This document shows, one piece after another, positions 26,341 through 34,979 of a stretch of 64,000 bases of DNA. A program made the translations under genes and the position numbers. Each line of letters begins with the position of its first letter. The stretch's first letter is position 1. The DNA lies in contig JALCLX010000001.1 of the NCBI GenBank assembly GCA_022648165.1, positions 248,001 to 312,000 of the forward strand, written 5' to 3'. The notes below the pieces were generated by a model. The model did no database searches and was not told the DNA's origin. It worked only from the letters and a program-made list of their open reading frames with translations. Origin of the DNA: Ancrocorticia sp. Lineage in GTDB: Bacteria; Actinomycetota; Actinomycetes; Actinomycetales; Actinomycetaceae.

Positions 26341-27057
26341 TCAGTCTGCCCCCTCTGCCCGACGGTGGCCCGCAACTGCCATCGCAACTAGCGCGCGGAA
26401 GAGAAACAGCGCCGCCACGATCGGACCATGCGACGGTTCTCCCGCTTGGCGCTCCCTCATCTCAACCGCCTCCTGATCGATCTTGAGTCCGGCACCAGCG
26501 GCGATAACGAGTGCCTCAATGGTGTCGCCTAAATACTCTGCAGGAAGCTCTCTTGAGAAGAGTTTGATAGCTGTCTTATCGGCAAGCTTGAACCCGGATG
26601 TGGTATCGGTTAACTTCGTATGGCATACACGTGACAACCTCTTTGAGAGGACTCTCATTGCCCACGAACGGGGCCCATGTACCTCGTAATCGCCAATTCC
26701 AGCGAATCGCGCACCAATCACAATACTCGCTTTTGTGTCTTTCATTCTTTGTATGAGTTTCAAGATGTCTTTGGGCCTATGCTGGCCATCCGCATCAACC
26801 TGGACCGCATAGTCGTAACCCTTGCGCTGCGCATAAACGTAACCGGCCCGCATCGCCCCACCAACTCCGAGATTGATCGGCAGAACCAAAACTTCAGCTC
26901 CATACTCCAGTGCCACATCGCCAGTTCGATCACTGGAACCATCATCAACGACGATGACATCTGCTCTTAGATCCTCGGTATGGCGAATCTCTTCCAGAAC
27001 GCTAGGAAGAGCTTCCTCTTCGTTCCATGCAGGAATGATGATCAGGAGCTTCTCCAT
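26341..27057 (-). CDS. Glycosyltransferase, GT2 family (dolichyl-phosphate sugar synthase-like)
   Basis: A 238-residue GT-A enzyme of the DPM1/DPG-synthase type. It shows IIIPAWNEEEALPSVL, VIVVDDGSSDRT, GVGGAMRAGYVYA, and the metal site VQVDADGQHRP, then a TSGFKLADKTAIKLF segment. Such enzymes make polyprenyl-phosphate mannose or glucose, a membrane sugar donor used outside the cell. It lacks the C-terminal TM pair of GtrB types; the DUF2304 partner may provide membrane contact (inference). A GTG at 27072 is an alternative start; neither has a strong ribosome site. Confidence 0.9.
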   Translation of the reverse strand: MEKLLIIIPAWNEEEALPSVLEEIRHTEDLRADVIVVDDGSSDRTGDVALEYGAEVLVLPINLGVGGAMRAGYVYAQRKGYDYAVQVDADGQHRPKDILKLIQRMKDTKASIVIGARFAGIGDYEVHGPRSWAMRVLSKRLSRVCHTKLTDTTSGFKLADKTAIKLFSRELPAEYLGDTIEALVIAAGAGLKIDQEAVEMRERQAGEPSHGPIVAALFLFRALVAMAVAGHRRAEGAD

Positions 27058-27147
27058 CCACACTGCTTTCACAACAATTGGCCACTACTTCCACCGTAAA
27101 TCTTACCAGTCGCCCAGCATTCTGGGGTTATACCACTATTAAATGCG

Positions 27148-29667
27148 CTAATGGCGGGCAACCCTATGTTCAATTCCTGAAGCGACCCACCGCCCCAATT
27201 CCCGAAGACCACCTTTCTCGGCGATCTTCACAGCTCGATCTACCGGTAGAAACTTGCCGCCAATTGACGACATGACACGACCATTTCTCGGTAGCGCATA
27301 GGGCTCAAGAACGCTGGCAGCGATACTGGGCGGTTCAAAGCTCAAAACAGGTCTATAACTGCTAGAGTCATGGTGCCCATGTTGCGCGACATACATCCAT
27401 GCATTGACGAGAATCTCTAGCAGGGCTCTTCCTTGGCGCTCGGGAGACAATCTCATCAGTGCAGATCGATGAGCTCGAGCGCCAATTTGACGTCGCAGTA
27501 ATTCATCAGATAGCAAGCGTTCGAGAGAATCATGCCACTCTTCTGGCGTGTCAGCTATGAAGCCAGTTTCGCCTGACGAAATCGCACGACGGAATGGAGA
27601 CGTACCAGATGCGATCGTCGGAGTTTCAACCAGAGCAGCTTCTAACCATTTAATGGCTGATTTAGACTCGTTAAAAGCAGAATTATTCACGAGCGGCGCC
27701 AAGCAAACATCGACATCACGAATCACCTGAGGAAGCTTAAACCATGGCATAAAGGGTTTACGAACTATTCTGCCAGAATACGCATCGAGACGATGAGACG
27801 CAGCAACCATGCCTCCTAGCCAGAGCTGAATATCGGGATGTTCATCCATTACTTGAGCGACTACAGGTTCAATAGATAACCAGTCCGCATCATGGGTATC
27901 CGTCCCCGAAAAGTAACCGATGCGTAACGGCCCTGGTTTACGAGCACGACCAATTGCCTCTTCTGAAGCAATTGATAACAACGACCCAACACCGTTTTCA
28001 AAAGTCCACGATGGGATTCCAATGAGACGCTCAGCTTCCTGACTAATCGTCGCAGTAGACCCCAAAAAAACATCACAATTCTCCAGAGTAGTTCTGTATC
28101 TCTGAACACCCCGCCGCCATAACGCACGCTCTCCCCTCGATAAGCGGTCTAAATTCTCCAGAGATAGAGTGACTTCTGGATCGAAAATCAGATCGTCAAC
28201 ATCACCAAGAATCGGGATGATGTGGGAATCCTCCCTTACCATCTCGATGATCTCTAAGACTTGGTAGGTCGCAGGAACCCGATAGAAAACAACCGCATCC
28301 GACGACATTACTTCCTCCAAAATAGCGGGATCGCGATAAGAAATCACACAAGTCTCAATCCCCAACGTCTGCAACGCTTCCGCTGGAATATGGGCACGAT
28401 AACGAGTTGGAGCACCATCTAGACCAACCACAAAGGTAACTTTTTCAATTAGCGCACGTACACCTTGACGAATGCTGGCTTCGCCATCAATTGGTTTTTC
28501 GGCGAGCTCGTCATAGATCTGAAGAACATGCTTGATCTGCTCATCGACTGTCACGATTCGAGATGCCGAACCCTTTCCAATAATTGCCGAAGAATTCGCC
28601 GGAACACTTGCCCATTCGATAGCGTCTCGCAACGATTCCTCTGATCCAGCCTTCACAACAAGGCCGTTGTTCATATTCTCAACTGCCTCTTCGGGCCCCA
28701 GCGTGTCTGTACATATAACGGCCATTCCAGCGGAGAGTGCTTCACGCGTCACGATTGAGTGCGATTCTCGCATGATTGACGGAAGAAGGAGTACGTCATG
28801 TGTTGAAAAAACCTGATCGAGATCCTCACGCGAATAAGCCGGCTTGGTATGCGCCCACTCGGGGAATCCAACGTCAGATGCGCCATAGAGGTCAAGAACC
28901 GTGCCCTCTGGTACTCGCGCCTTGTCGCAGGCGCGTCGCAACACTTCGTAGCCTTTCAGTTCAGCTTCTCCACCAGCATACATAAAGCGCACAGCCCTAT
29001 TTAGTGGACCTCTTTCAACCGTCCGCTCCTTCGCACCATCAACACCATTTTCGTTTACCCGGATTAGTTCGCCCGGAATACCATTAGCGATAAGCGCTTC
29101 AGCAGCCACCTGAGAGGGAGCAAGAATCAAGTCGATGGACTTCAGCCTATCGAACAGCCATTGGTTTCGTTTGACTAACCATGCATGATTTCGAGAACAG
29201 GCACAGTCACCACAGCTGATGACAAGAGGACAAGGTTCAAAGTTGCGATCAACAAGGAACTGCCGCGCACACAACCACCAAAAATCGTGCATCGTCAGCA
29301 CAGTCTTTGCCCCAGCTTCATGGGCAATATCGAGGATTTGAGCACCAAGAGCCTGAATTGAATGAAAATGGACAATGTCAGGAGAAATCTCCGCTACATA
29401 CTCCGCGAATCTCGAAGCGACTTCCGGGTTGTTGTAGTTCTTTTCGTCGTCCCATGCGAGAAATGGAGCTACTCCAATCCACCGAATCTTGACACCATTC
29501 GCATCGGAATCGCGTTGCTCAAGAGCATCCAGACCATGCAGCGCACCTGTGAAAACATAACTATCGTGTCCATGTTCAAAGACAGCCCGGGCAATACGTT
29601 CAGGTACCAGCACGCCACCCGATACAAAATCAGGCGGAAAATGAGCGGTGACTTGCATTATTCGCAT
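27148..29667 (-). CDS. Tandem glycosyltransferase with two GT-B domains
   Basis: An 839-residue cytosolic protein with two glycosyltransferase modules. Module 1 (about 1-380) is GT4-like: VTAHFPPDFVSGGVLVPERI at the start and an EX7E motif in RESHSIVTREALSAGMAV. Module 2 (about 410-790) begins VVGLDGAPTRYRAHIPAEAL and has GDVDDLIFDP, LRIGYFSGTDTHDADW and KSAIKWLEAALVETPTIAS. Two-module enzymes often add two sugars in turn or polymerise a chain. The ATG at 29667 follows a TATAAT box by six bases with no ribosome site, so the message is probably leaderless. It is divergent from the small coiled-coil gene. The linkages it makes are unknown. Confidence 0.88.
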   Translation of the reverse strand: MRIMQVTAHFPPDFVSGGVLVPERIARAVFEHGHDSYVFTGALHGLDALEQRDSDANGVKIRWIGVAPFLAWDDEKNYNNPEVASRFAEYVAEISPDIVHFHSIQALGAQILDIAHEAGAKTVLTMHDFWWLCARQFLVDRNFEPCPLVISCGDCACSRNHAWLVKRNQWLFDRLKSIDLILAPSQVAAEALIANGIPGELIRVNENGVDGAKERTVERGPLNRAVRFMYAGGEAELKGYEVLRRACDKARVPEGTVLDLYGASDVGFPEWAHTKPAYSREDLDQVFSTHDVLLLPSIMRESHSIVTREALSAGMAVICTDTLGPEEAVENMNNGLVVKAGSEESLRDAIEWASVPANSSAIIGKGSASRIVTVDEQIKHVLQIYDELAEKPIDGEASIRQGVRALIEKVTFVVGLDGAPTRYRAHIPAEALQTLGIETCVISYRDPAILEEVMSSDAVVFYRVPATYQVLEIIEMVREDSHIIPILGDVDDLIFDPEVTLSLENLDRLSRGERALWRRGVQRYRTTLENCDVFLGSTATISQEAERLIGIPSWTFENGVGSLLSIASEEAIGRARKPGPLRIGYFSGTDTHDADWLSIEPVVAQVMDEHPDIQLWLGGMVAASHRLDAYSGRIVRKPFMPWFKLPQVIRDVDVCLAPLVNNSAFNESKSAIKWLEAALVETPTIASGTSPFRRAISSGETGFIADTPEEWHDSLERLLSDELLRRQIGARAHRSALMRLSPERQGRALLEILVNAWMYVAQHGHHDSSSYRPVLSFEPPSIAASVLEPYALPRNGRVMSSIGGKFLPVDRAVKIAEKGGLRELGRWVASGIEHRVARH

Positions 29668-29673
29668 TGTCAA

Positions 29674-29679
29674 ATTATA
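29674..29679 (-). promoter_or_regulatory. Extended -10 box of the tandem glycosyltransferase gene (leaderless type)
   Basis: A perfect TATAAT on the minus strand, preceded by TGA (extended -10), six bases before the ATG at 29667. It is the clearest member of the leaderless set. Confidence 0.65.
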
Positions 29680-29733
29680 TCAAGGCGAGGCCATAGAGCT
29701 TGGATTTACGAGGCACCGAACACGACGATTCTG

Positions 29734-29739
29734 TATCAT
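29734..29739 (+). promoter_or_regulatory. -10 box of the coiled-coil gene (leaderless type)
   Basis: TATCAT, five of six bases matching TATAAT, six bases before the ATG at 29746. It mirrors the promoter of the divergent gene. Confidence 0.45.
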
Positions 29740-29745
29740 TTCGAT

Positions 29746-30123
29746 ATGAATGAAAATCTGACGTCCGGGCATCCACACGAAGATAGCGCACAGGCGTTGC
29801 CTACACGTAGTTCCGAAGCGCAGCTTGCAGCTTTGAAGAATGAAATTGAACAGGTCAACGCACAGAATACGATCTGCGAGCATGTCGTTCACGAGTTAAC
29901 TGAGCGTCTCAACGATCTTGAAAAAGATCGTAATACTGCCCTGCAGAACGCAAAAAGTGCTACTGAACGGCTTGATGGAAGCGTACCGAGCCTGGATAAT
30001 ATGCTCCGATATTACGCACACAAGTCTTCACCCACGATTGCCTTTATTCTAAATTCCGCTGCAACCGTAATGCGTAAAATCCTAAATGGCACAAGAAGCC
30101 TGCTCACGAGAATTCGTGGTTAG
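29746..30123 (+). CDS. Small coiled-coil protein of unknown function
   Basis: A 125-residue protein I do not recognise. Residues about 25-75 are heptad-like and charged (AALKNEIEQVNAQNTIC, ELTERLNDLEKDRNTALQ), predicting a coiled coil. The C-terminal 45 residues contain a hydrophobic stretch (SPTIAFILNSAATVMRKIL) followed by basic residues, which could be an amphipathic or membrane-associated helix. The ATG at 29746 is supported by a -10 box at leaderless spacing; the frame is open upstream but antisense to the divergent glycosyltransferase gene. It sits alone in the middle of the glycan locus, so a scaffold or chain-length role is conceivable, but nothing in the sequence shows this. Confidence 0.5.
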   Translation: MNENLTSGHPHEDSAQALPTRSSEAQLAALKNEIEQVNAQNTICEHVVHELTERLNDLEKDRNTALQNAKSATERLDGSVPSLDNMLRYYAHKSSPTIAFILNSAATVMRKILNGTRSLLTRIRG

Positions 30124-30201
30124 TATCTTCGATGAGATACCGGCATCAGTATGTCTAGCTCAATTGCGCCACTTTTATTGATGACTGGCGTATGAACCTA
30201 A

Positions 30202-31572
30202 TCACGGTTGAAAACGTTTCGACACGAATGCACGAACATGCTTCAATGTTGCCTTTGGGCCATTCAGCCGGATACTCTCAACACTCTTCTTTGCAAGCGT
30301 CCCGAGTGATTGCTCCAAATGCTCCTCCTTTGCCTCGATAGACGGCTTGCTTCTTGTCCTCTGGCTAAGCGGTCTATCAACCGCATACCACGGATGATCA
30401 CAATACCTCATCAATGGTTCCAACACATTTGGCCATCGAAAGCTCGCAGATTCCAACTGAACCCGATCGCGAGCGGCATCGTATATTTCCTGATCCGATA
30501 ATAGAGTCTCGAATGCCTGAGCCATGGCCTGCGCATCCTCAAAAGGCACAACGGCCCCAAGATGCTTCTCACGTACAAGGTCCGCGAAATAGTCGCCTTC
30601 TGTCGTAACAATAGGAAGACCGCACCACAGGTAGTCAAGCACCCTTGTTCGGAAGCTAAAGACCGTCTCTATATTGTTAAAGTGCGCAGTAACCGCCAGA
30701 TCGGCATCACACAGGTAGTTCTGCCGGTCAGAATAATCAACCCACGAATCATTGAAAAAGACACTGGTATTCGTCAGCCCCAGCTCATCTGAAAGCCCGC
30801 GAGCAGCCGCTACCATCTTCATCGCGGGAACATCCGGGTTTGGATGCTTGGCGCCCATGAAGACTAATCGGATCGAGGGAAGTGAACGGCGCGCAATATC
30901 GACGGCTCGAATCACAGTACACGGATCAAACCAGTTGTAGATGCCACCGCCCCAAACTATCACTTTGTCGGTAAGTGAGATGCCATCTATGGTGCCCTTT
31001 ATTGCACGATGAGTTTGAATTGGGGTCTGTACTGACAGGCCAAAGGGAACCAAATCGATGAGCTTCTCAGCTGTAGGATCAACGTCGTACACAGCAGGCG
31101 TCAGCCGCCCGCTCTGAATAAGTGCGCCCAGCCAAAGATGACGCTGCCGATTGGATGCACAAAGGAAAAAATCTCCCAATTCCAGTTGAGCTTGGAGTTC
31201 TAATCGGGCATTTGCGAACGATATTCGTCGCTCCTCTAGAAGCCGGTCTCTTTCAACCTCGAGAGACTCAATCTGCAACGGATCGTAAAGGTCCACCACT
31301 AGACGAAAGGATCGGTGCCCCAGCCAAGGAAATGTCCTCACCAAGTATCCCTGTATGATAACGACATCAGGCGAGGCTAAGTCTTGCTCGAACCGCTTTA
31401 CTGACGTACCTCGTAGCTCAAAACCGTCACCGTCACGCTCAGCCTCACCGAATGTCAGAACGCGAACTGTATGATGCTGGCTGAGATATCGTGCCATCTC
31501 CCAAACCCGGATAGCTGGTCCAGCCATTTTCTCGCCGAATACATCCAAAGTAACAATCGCTATTTTGCTCAT
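30202..31572 (-). CDS. Glycosyltransferase, GT4 family (exporter-linked)
   Basis: A 456-residue GT-B enzyme. The N-terminal domain starts KIAIVTLDVFGEKMAGPAIR; the donor domain has VIVWGGGIYNWFDPCTVI, LVFMGAKHPNPDVPAM and FSFRTRVLDYLWCGLPIVT. About 70 extra residues follow the GT domain, basic and possibly membrane-associated. It starts one base after the stop of the wzt-like gene (TGA-A-ATG), so it is the third gene of a wzm-wzt-GT operon and probably builds or caps the polymer exported by that transporter. The donor sugar is unknown. Confidence 0.88.
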   Translation of the reverse strand: MSKIAIVTLDVFGEKMAGPAIRVWEMARYLSQHHTVRVLTFGEAERDGDGFELRGTSVKRFEQDLASPDVVIIQGYLVRTFPWLGHRSFRLVVDLYDPLQIESLEVERDRLLEERRISFANARLELQAQLELGDFFLCASNRQRHLWLGALIQSGRLTPAVYDVDPTAEKLIDLVPFGLSVQTPIQTHRAIKGTIDGISLTDKVIVWGGGIYNWFDPCTVIRAVDIARRSLPSIRLVFMGAKHPNPDVPAMKMVAAARGLSDELGLTNTSVFFNDSWVDYSDRQNYLCDADLAVTAHFNNIETVFSFRTRVLDYLWCGLPIVTTEGDYFADLVREKHLGAVVPFEDAQAMAQAFETLLSDQEIYDAARDRVQLESASFRWPNVLEPLMRYCDHPWYAVDRPLSQRTRSKPSIEAKEEHLEQSLGTLAKKSVESIRLNGPKATLKHVRAFVSKRFQP

Positions 31573-31573
31573 T

Positions 31574-32797
31574 TCAATGTCCGCTCAGTTCTCCCGGAAT
31601 GCCGGTTGGGATACTCCAGCGCCCGCCCAGAACCACATAACCATCCGATTCAGTTACGTGCTCAGATGAAACTGAGATTGCGGCTGCCTCGCGGAGATAA
31701 TCAAAAACATGCTCAGTCGTGGAATTCATAATTGACGCATGAAAGAGGTATTCCCCTTTTTGGAGATTCAGCTTAGGAATTTTGAACTCAATCAATCCGG
31801 CTCCAGCAATAGAATCAATTGAAAAACCAAGATCTCGTGTATTGCTGCTCCACAGATGAGTTCCGTCAAGCGCCTCCAAAGCGAGAGCAAATACAGGATT
31901 CTCGATTCTCTGATCTGCATGAAATGCCATCCGCAAAATCAACTCGTCACCAGTATGAACAGGTCCAGTAACCGTCTCAGACCGGTGATTCAGTACGGTC
32001 AAGCTATCGACCAATGCCTCTCCAGTCCCCCAACGGACCTTTCCTTCGGCATCGATTCTGACTCCGCTTCGGGTCGAATCAGCGTATTCCTCCAAGACAG
32101 CCCTTGCGGCGCCAACCTTCTGCACGCGTCCACCCTGCAACCATGCCGCTTGATCTGCCATAGCTCGAAGCTGAGGGATAGAATGCGATACAACGACGAC
32201 AGTTCTACCATCGCGGCGAAACTCCGCGAACTTCATCGCACACTTTTCTTGAAATGCGGCATCGCCAACAGCAAGTATCTCGTCAACTAATAGAATATCT
32301 GGCTCTGTATGGATCGCGACTGAGAAACCAAGTCGCACATACATCCCTGATGAATAGTTCTTCACAGGCTGGTCGATAAACTCTTCGACTCCTGAAAATG
32401 CGACAATCGAATCGAGCTTCGAATCGATCTCTCGCTTCCCCATGCCAAGTATCGAACCATTGAGGTAAATATTATCCCGCCCGGATAGCTCAGGATGAAA
32501 ACCAGAGCCCACTTCCAACATTGCAGCCATCCGTCCATGGCGTTTAATCGTGCCGTCATCAGGCACCAGAATCTTTGCAATGCACTTCAACAGCGTTGAT
32601 TTACCCGAGCCATTATCACCGACGAGTGCAAAGGTTGACCCCTCAGGGATATTGAGCGTCACGTCGCTAAGCGCTTGGAAGTCTACCGCGATAGCTCTGC
32701 GGTGTCGCATTATCGCGGATTTCAGCGATTGATTAAGCTCCTTATATATCTTGAATGTTTTCGATACATGTCTAATTTCTACAGCATTCTGCGTCAC
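31574..32797 (-). CDS. wzt: Polysaccharide ABC exporter, ATP-binding subunit (Wzt/TagH-like)
   Basis: A 407-residue ATPase for export of a surface polymer. It has Walker A (GDNGSGKST), signature YSSGMYVRLGFSVAI and Walker B LLVDEILAVGD in residues about 50-210, with the insertions typical of Wzt/TagH. The C-terminal 150 residues (from about 250) are a beta-rich domain resembling the Wzt carbohydrate-binding domain (PF14524), which in known systems recognises the capped chain end. The GTG at 32797 overlaps the TAG stop of the permease gene by one base (TAGTG), so translation is coupled. Confidence 0.92.
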   Translation of the reverse strand: MTQNAVEIRHVSKTFKIYKELNQSLKSAIMRHRRAIAVDFQALSDVTLNIPEGSTFALVGDNGSGKSTLLKCIAKILVPDDGTIKRHGRMAAMLEVGSGFHPELSGRDNIYLNGSILGMGKREIDSKLDSIVAFSGVEEFIDQPVKNYSSGMYVRLGFSVAIHTEPDILLVDEILAVGDAAFQEKCAMKFAEFRRDGRTVVVVSHSIPQLRAMADQAAWLQGGRVQKVGAARAVLEEYADSTRSGVRIDAEGKVRWGTGEALVDSLTVLNHRSETVTGPVHTGDELILRMAFHADQRIENPVFALALEALDGTHLWSSNTRDLGFSIDSIAGAGLIEFKIPKLNLQKGEYLFHASIMNSTTEHVFDYLREAAAISVSSEHVTESDGYVVLGGRWSIPTGIPGELSGH

Positions 32798-33645
32798 TAT
32801 AGTGCCTCCGCGAGATGACCCTGGTGATGGTCGAAGACGATCCAGCCGACAAGGAATACGAGAATCGACCCAATACCTAATGCTGAAAATGTACCCCAAT
32901 CAGGCCAACGCATGTCGTAGAGAAGATTCCGATATACCTCGGCGAAATGCACAAATGGGTTTAAATTATATAAATCCATGGGGGTTGCGCCGAGAATTGT
33001 CCCGAACCTATCAACAAACTTCTCTGATTGTTTCGCAACCAGGTTTGCCGGATACACGATAGGACTCGCGTAAAACCACAGCTGGAACAGGATACCCACA
33101 AAATGCTGGACATCTCTGAAATAGACATTCGCGATCGAGAATAGCATTCCTATTCCAGTTGCAAACAGCGTCAGAAAGATCATGGTCACGATGACTAATG
33201 GAAGAAATGGGAAGATATTATTGCCAACTAGAAGGAACGCCACGAACAATATCAGCATCTCCCAGAGATGCTGATATAACGCGGCTAAGGTGTTGGAAAA
33301 AATGAGAATAACACGCGGGAAATAGACCTTCTTTATGAGGTTCTCGTTTCCGACAATTACATTCATCGATCCGGTACTCACGTTTGTGAAAAAGGTCCAT
33401 GGCAGCAGAGCGCACATAAGCCACAGGACAAATACATCTAATCCGGATGGATCGCCCGGGTCAGGGGTGACTCTGATTACCAGAGCGAACACAAAACTAT
33501 ACACGATCATCAGCGCTAGCGGATTTGCCAACGACCATAGCTGACCAAGAACCGTACGTTTGTATTTACCTTTAACCTCTCGAAGGGTTAAGTTACGCAG
33601 AAGCTCATGCGAGTCGCGCAAGTCATCAAAGATTGACAATTCCAC
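32797..33645 (-). CDS. wzm: Polysaccharide ABC exporter, permease subunit (Wzm/TagG-like)
   Basis: A 282-residue ABC-2-type permease with six hydrophobic segments. The N-terminal amphipathic region contains LRNLTLREVKGKYKRTVLGQLW, the diagnostic start of Wzm/TagG transporters, and YFRDVQHFVGILFQLWFYASPIVYP-type residues are present (split around the GILFQLWFY core). Together with the ATPase it moves a polyprenyl-linked polymer across the membrane. The GTG start at 33645 has GGAG nearby. It is divergent from rmlB, and the 220 bp between them hold both promoters. Confidence 0.92.
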   Translation of the reverse strand: MELSIFDDLRDSHELLRNLTLREVKGKYKRTVLGQLWSLANPLALMIVYSFVFALVIRVTPDPGDPSGLDVFVLWLMCALLPWTFFTNVSTGSMNVIVGNENLIKKVYFPRVILIFSNTLAALYQHLWEMLILFVAFLLVGNNIFPFLPLVIVTMIFLTLFATGIGMLFSIANVYFRDVQHFVGILFQLWFYASPIVYPANLVAKQSEKFVDRFGTILGATPMDLYNLNPFVHFAEVYRNLLYDMRWPDWGTFSALGIGSILVFLVGWIVFDHHQGHLAEAL

Positions 33646-33661
33646 TCCGCTCCGAAATTAA

Positions 33662-34873
<1,212 letters not shown>

Positions 34874-34908
34874 ATGCATCCGACACACCAGCCGAACACC
34901 AGAACTTG

Positions 34909-34979
34909 CTAGGAAAGGGAAAGGGTGGGACCGCGAATTTGGTCCCCCCTCTTGGATACTCGGCTACCAGCATTCCTAG
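34909..34979. terminator. Hairpin region between convergent rmlB and the surface-protein gene
   Basis: GGGACC (34927-34932) pairs with GGTCCC (34941-34946) around an 8-base loop, extended by partial pairing. An outer CTAGGAA (34909-34915) pairs with TTCCTAG (34973-34979). There is no T-tract. Its position between two convergent stops suggests a bidirectional terminator. Confidence 0.4.
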
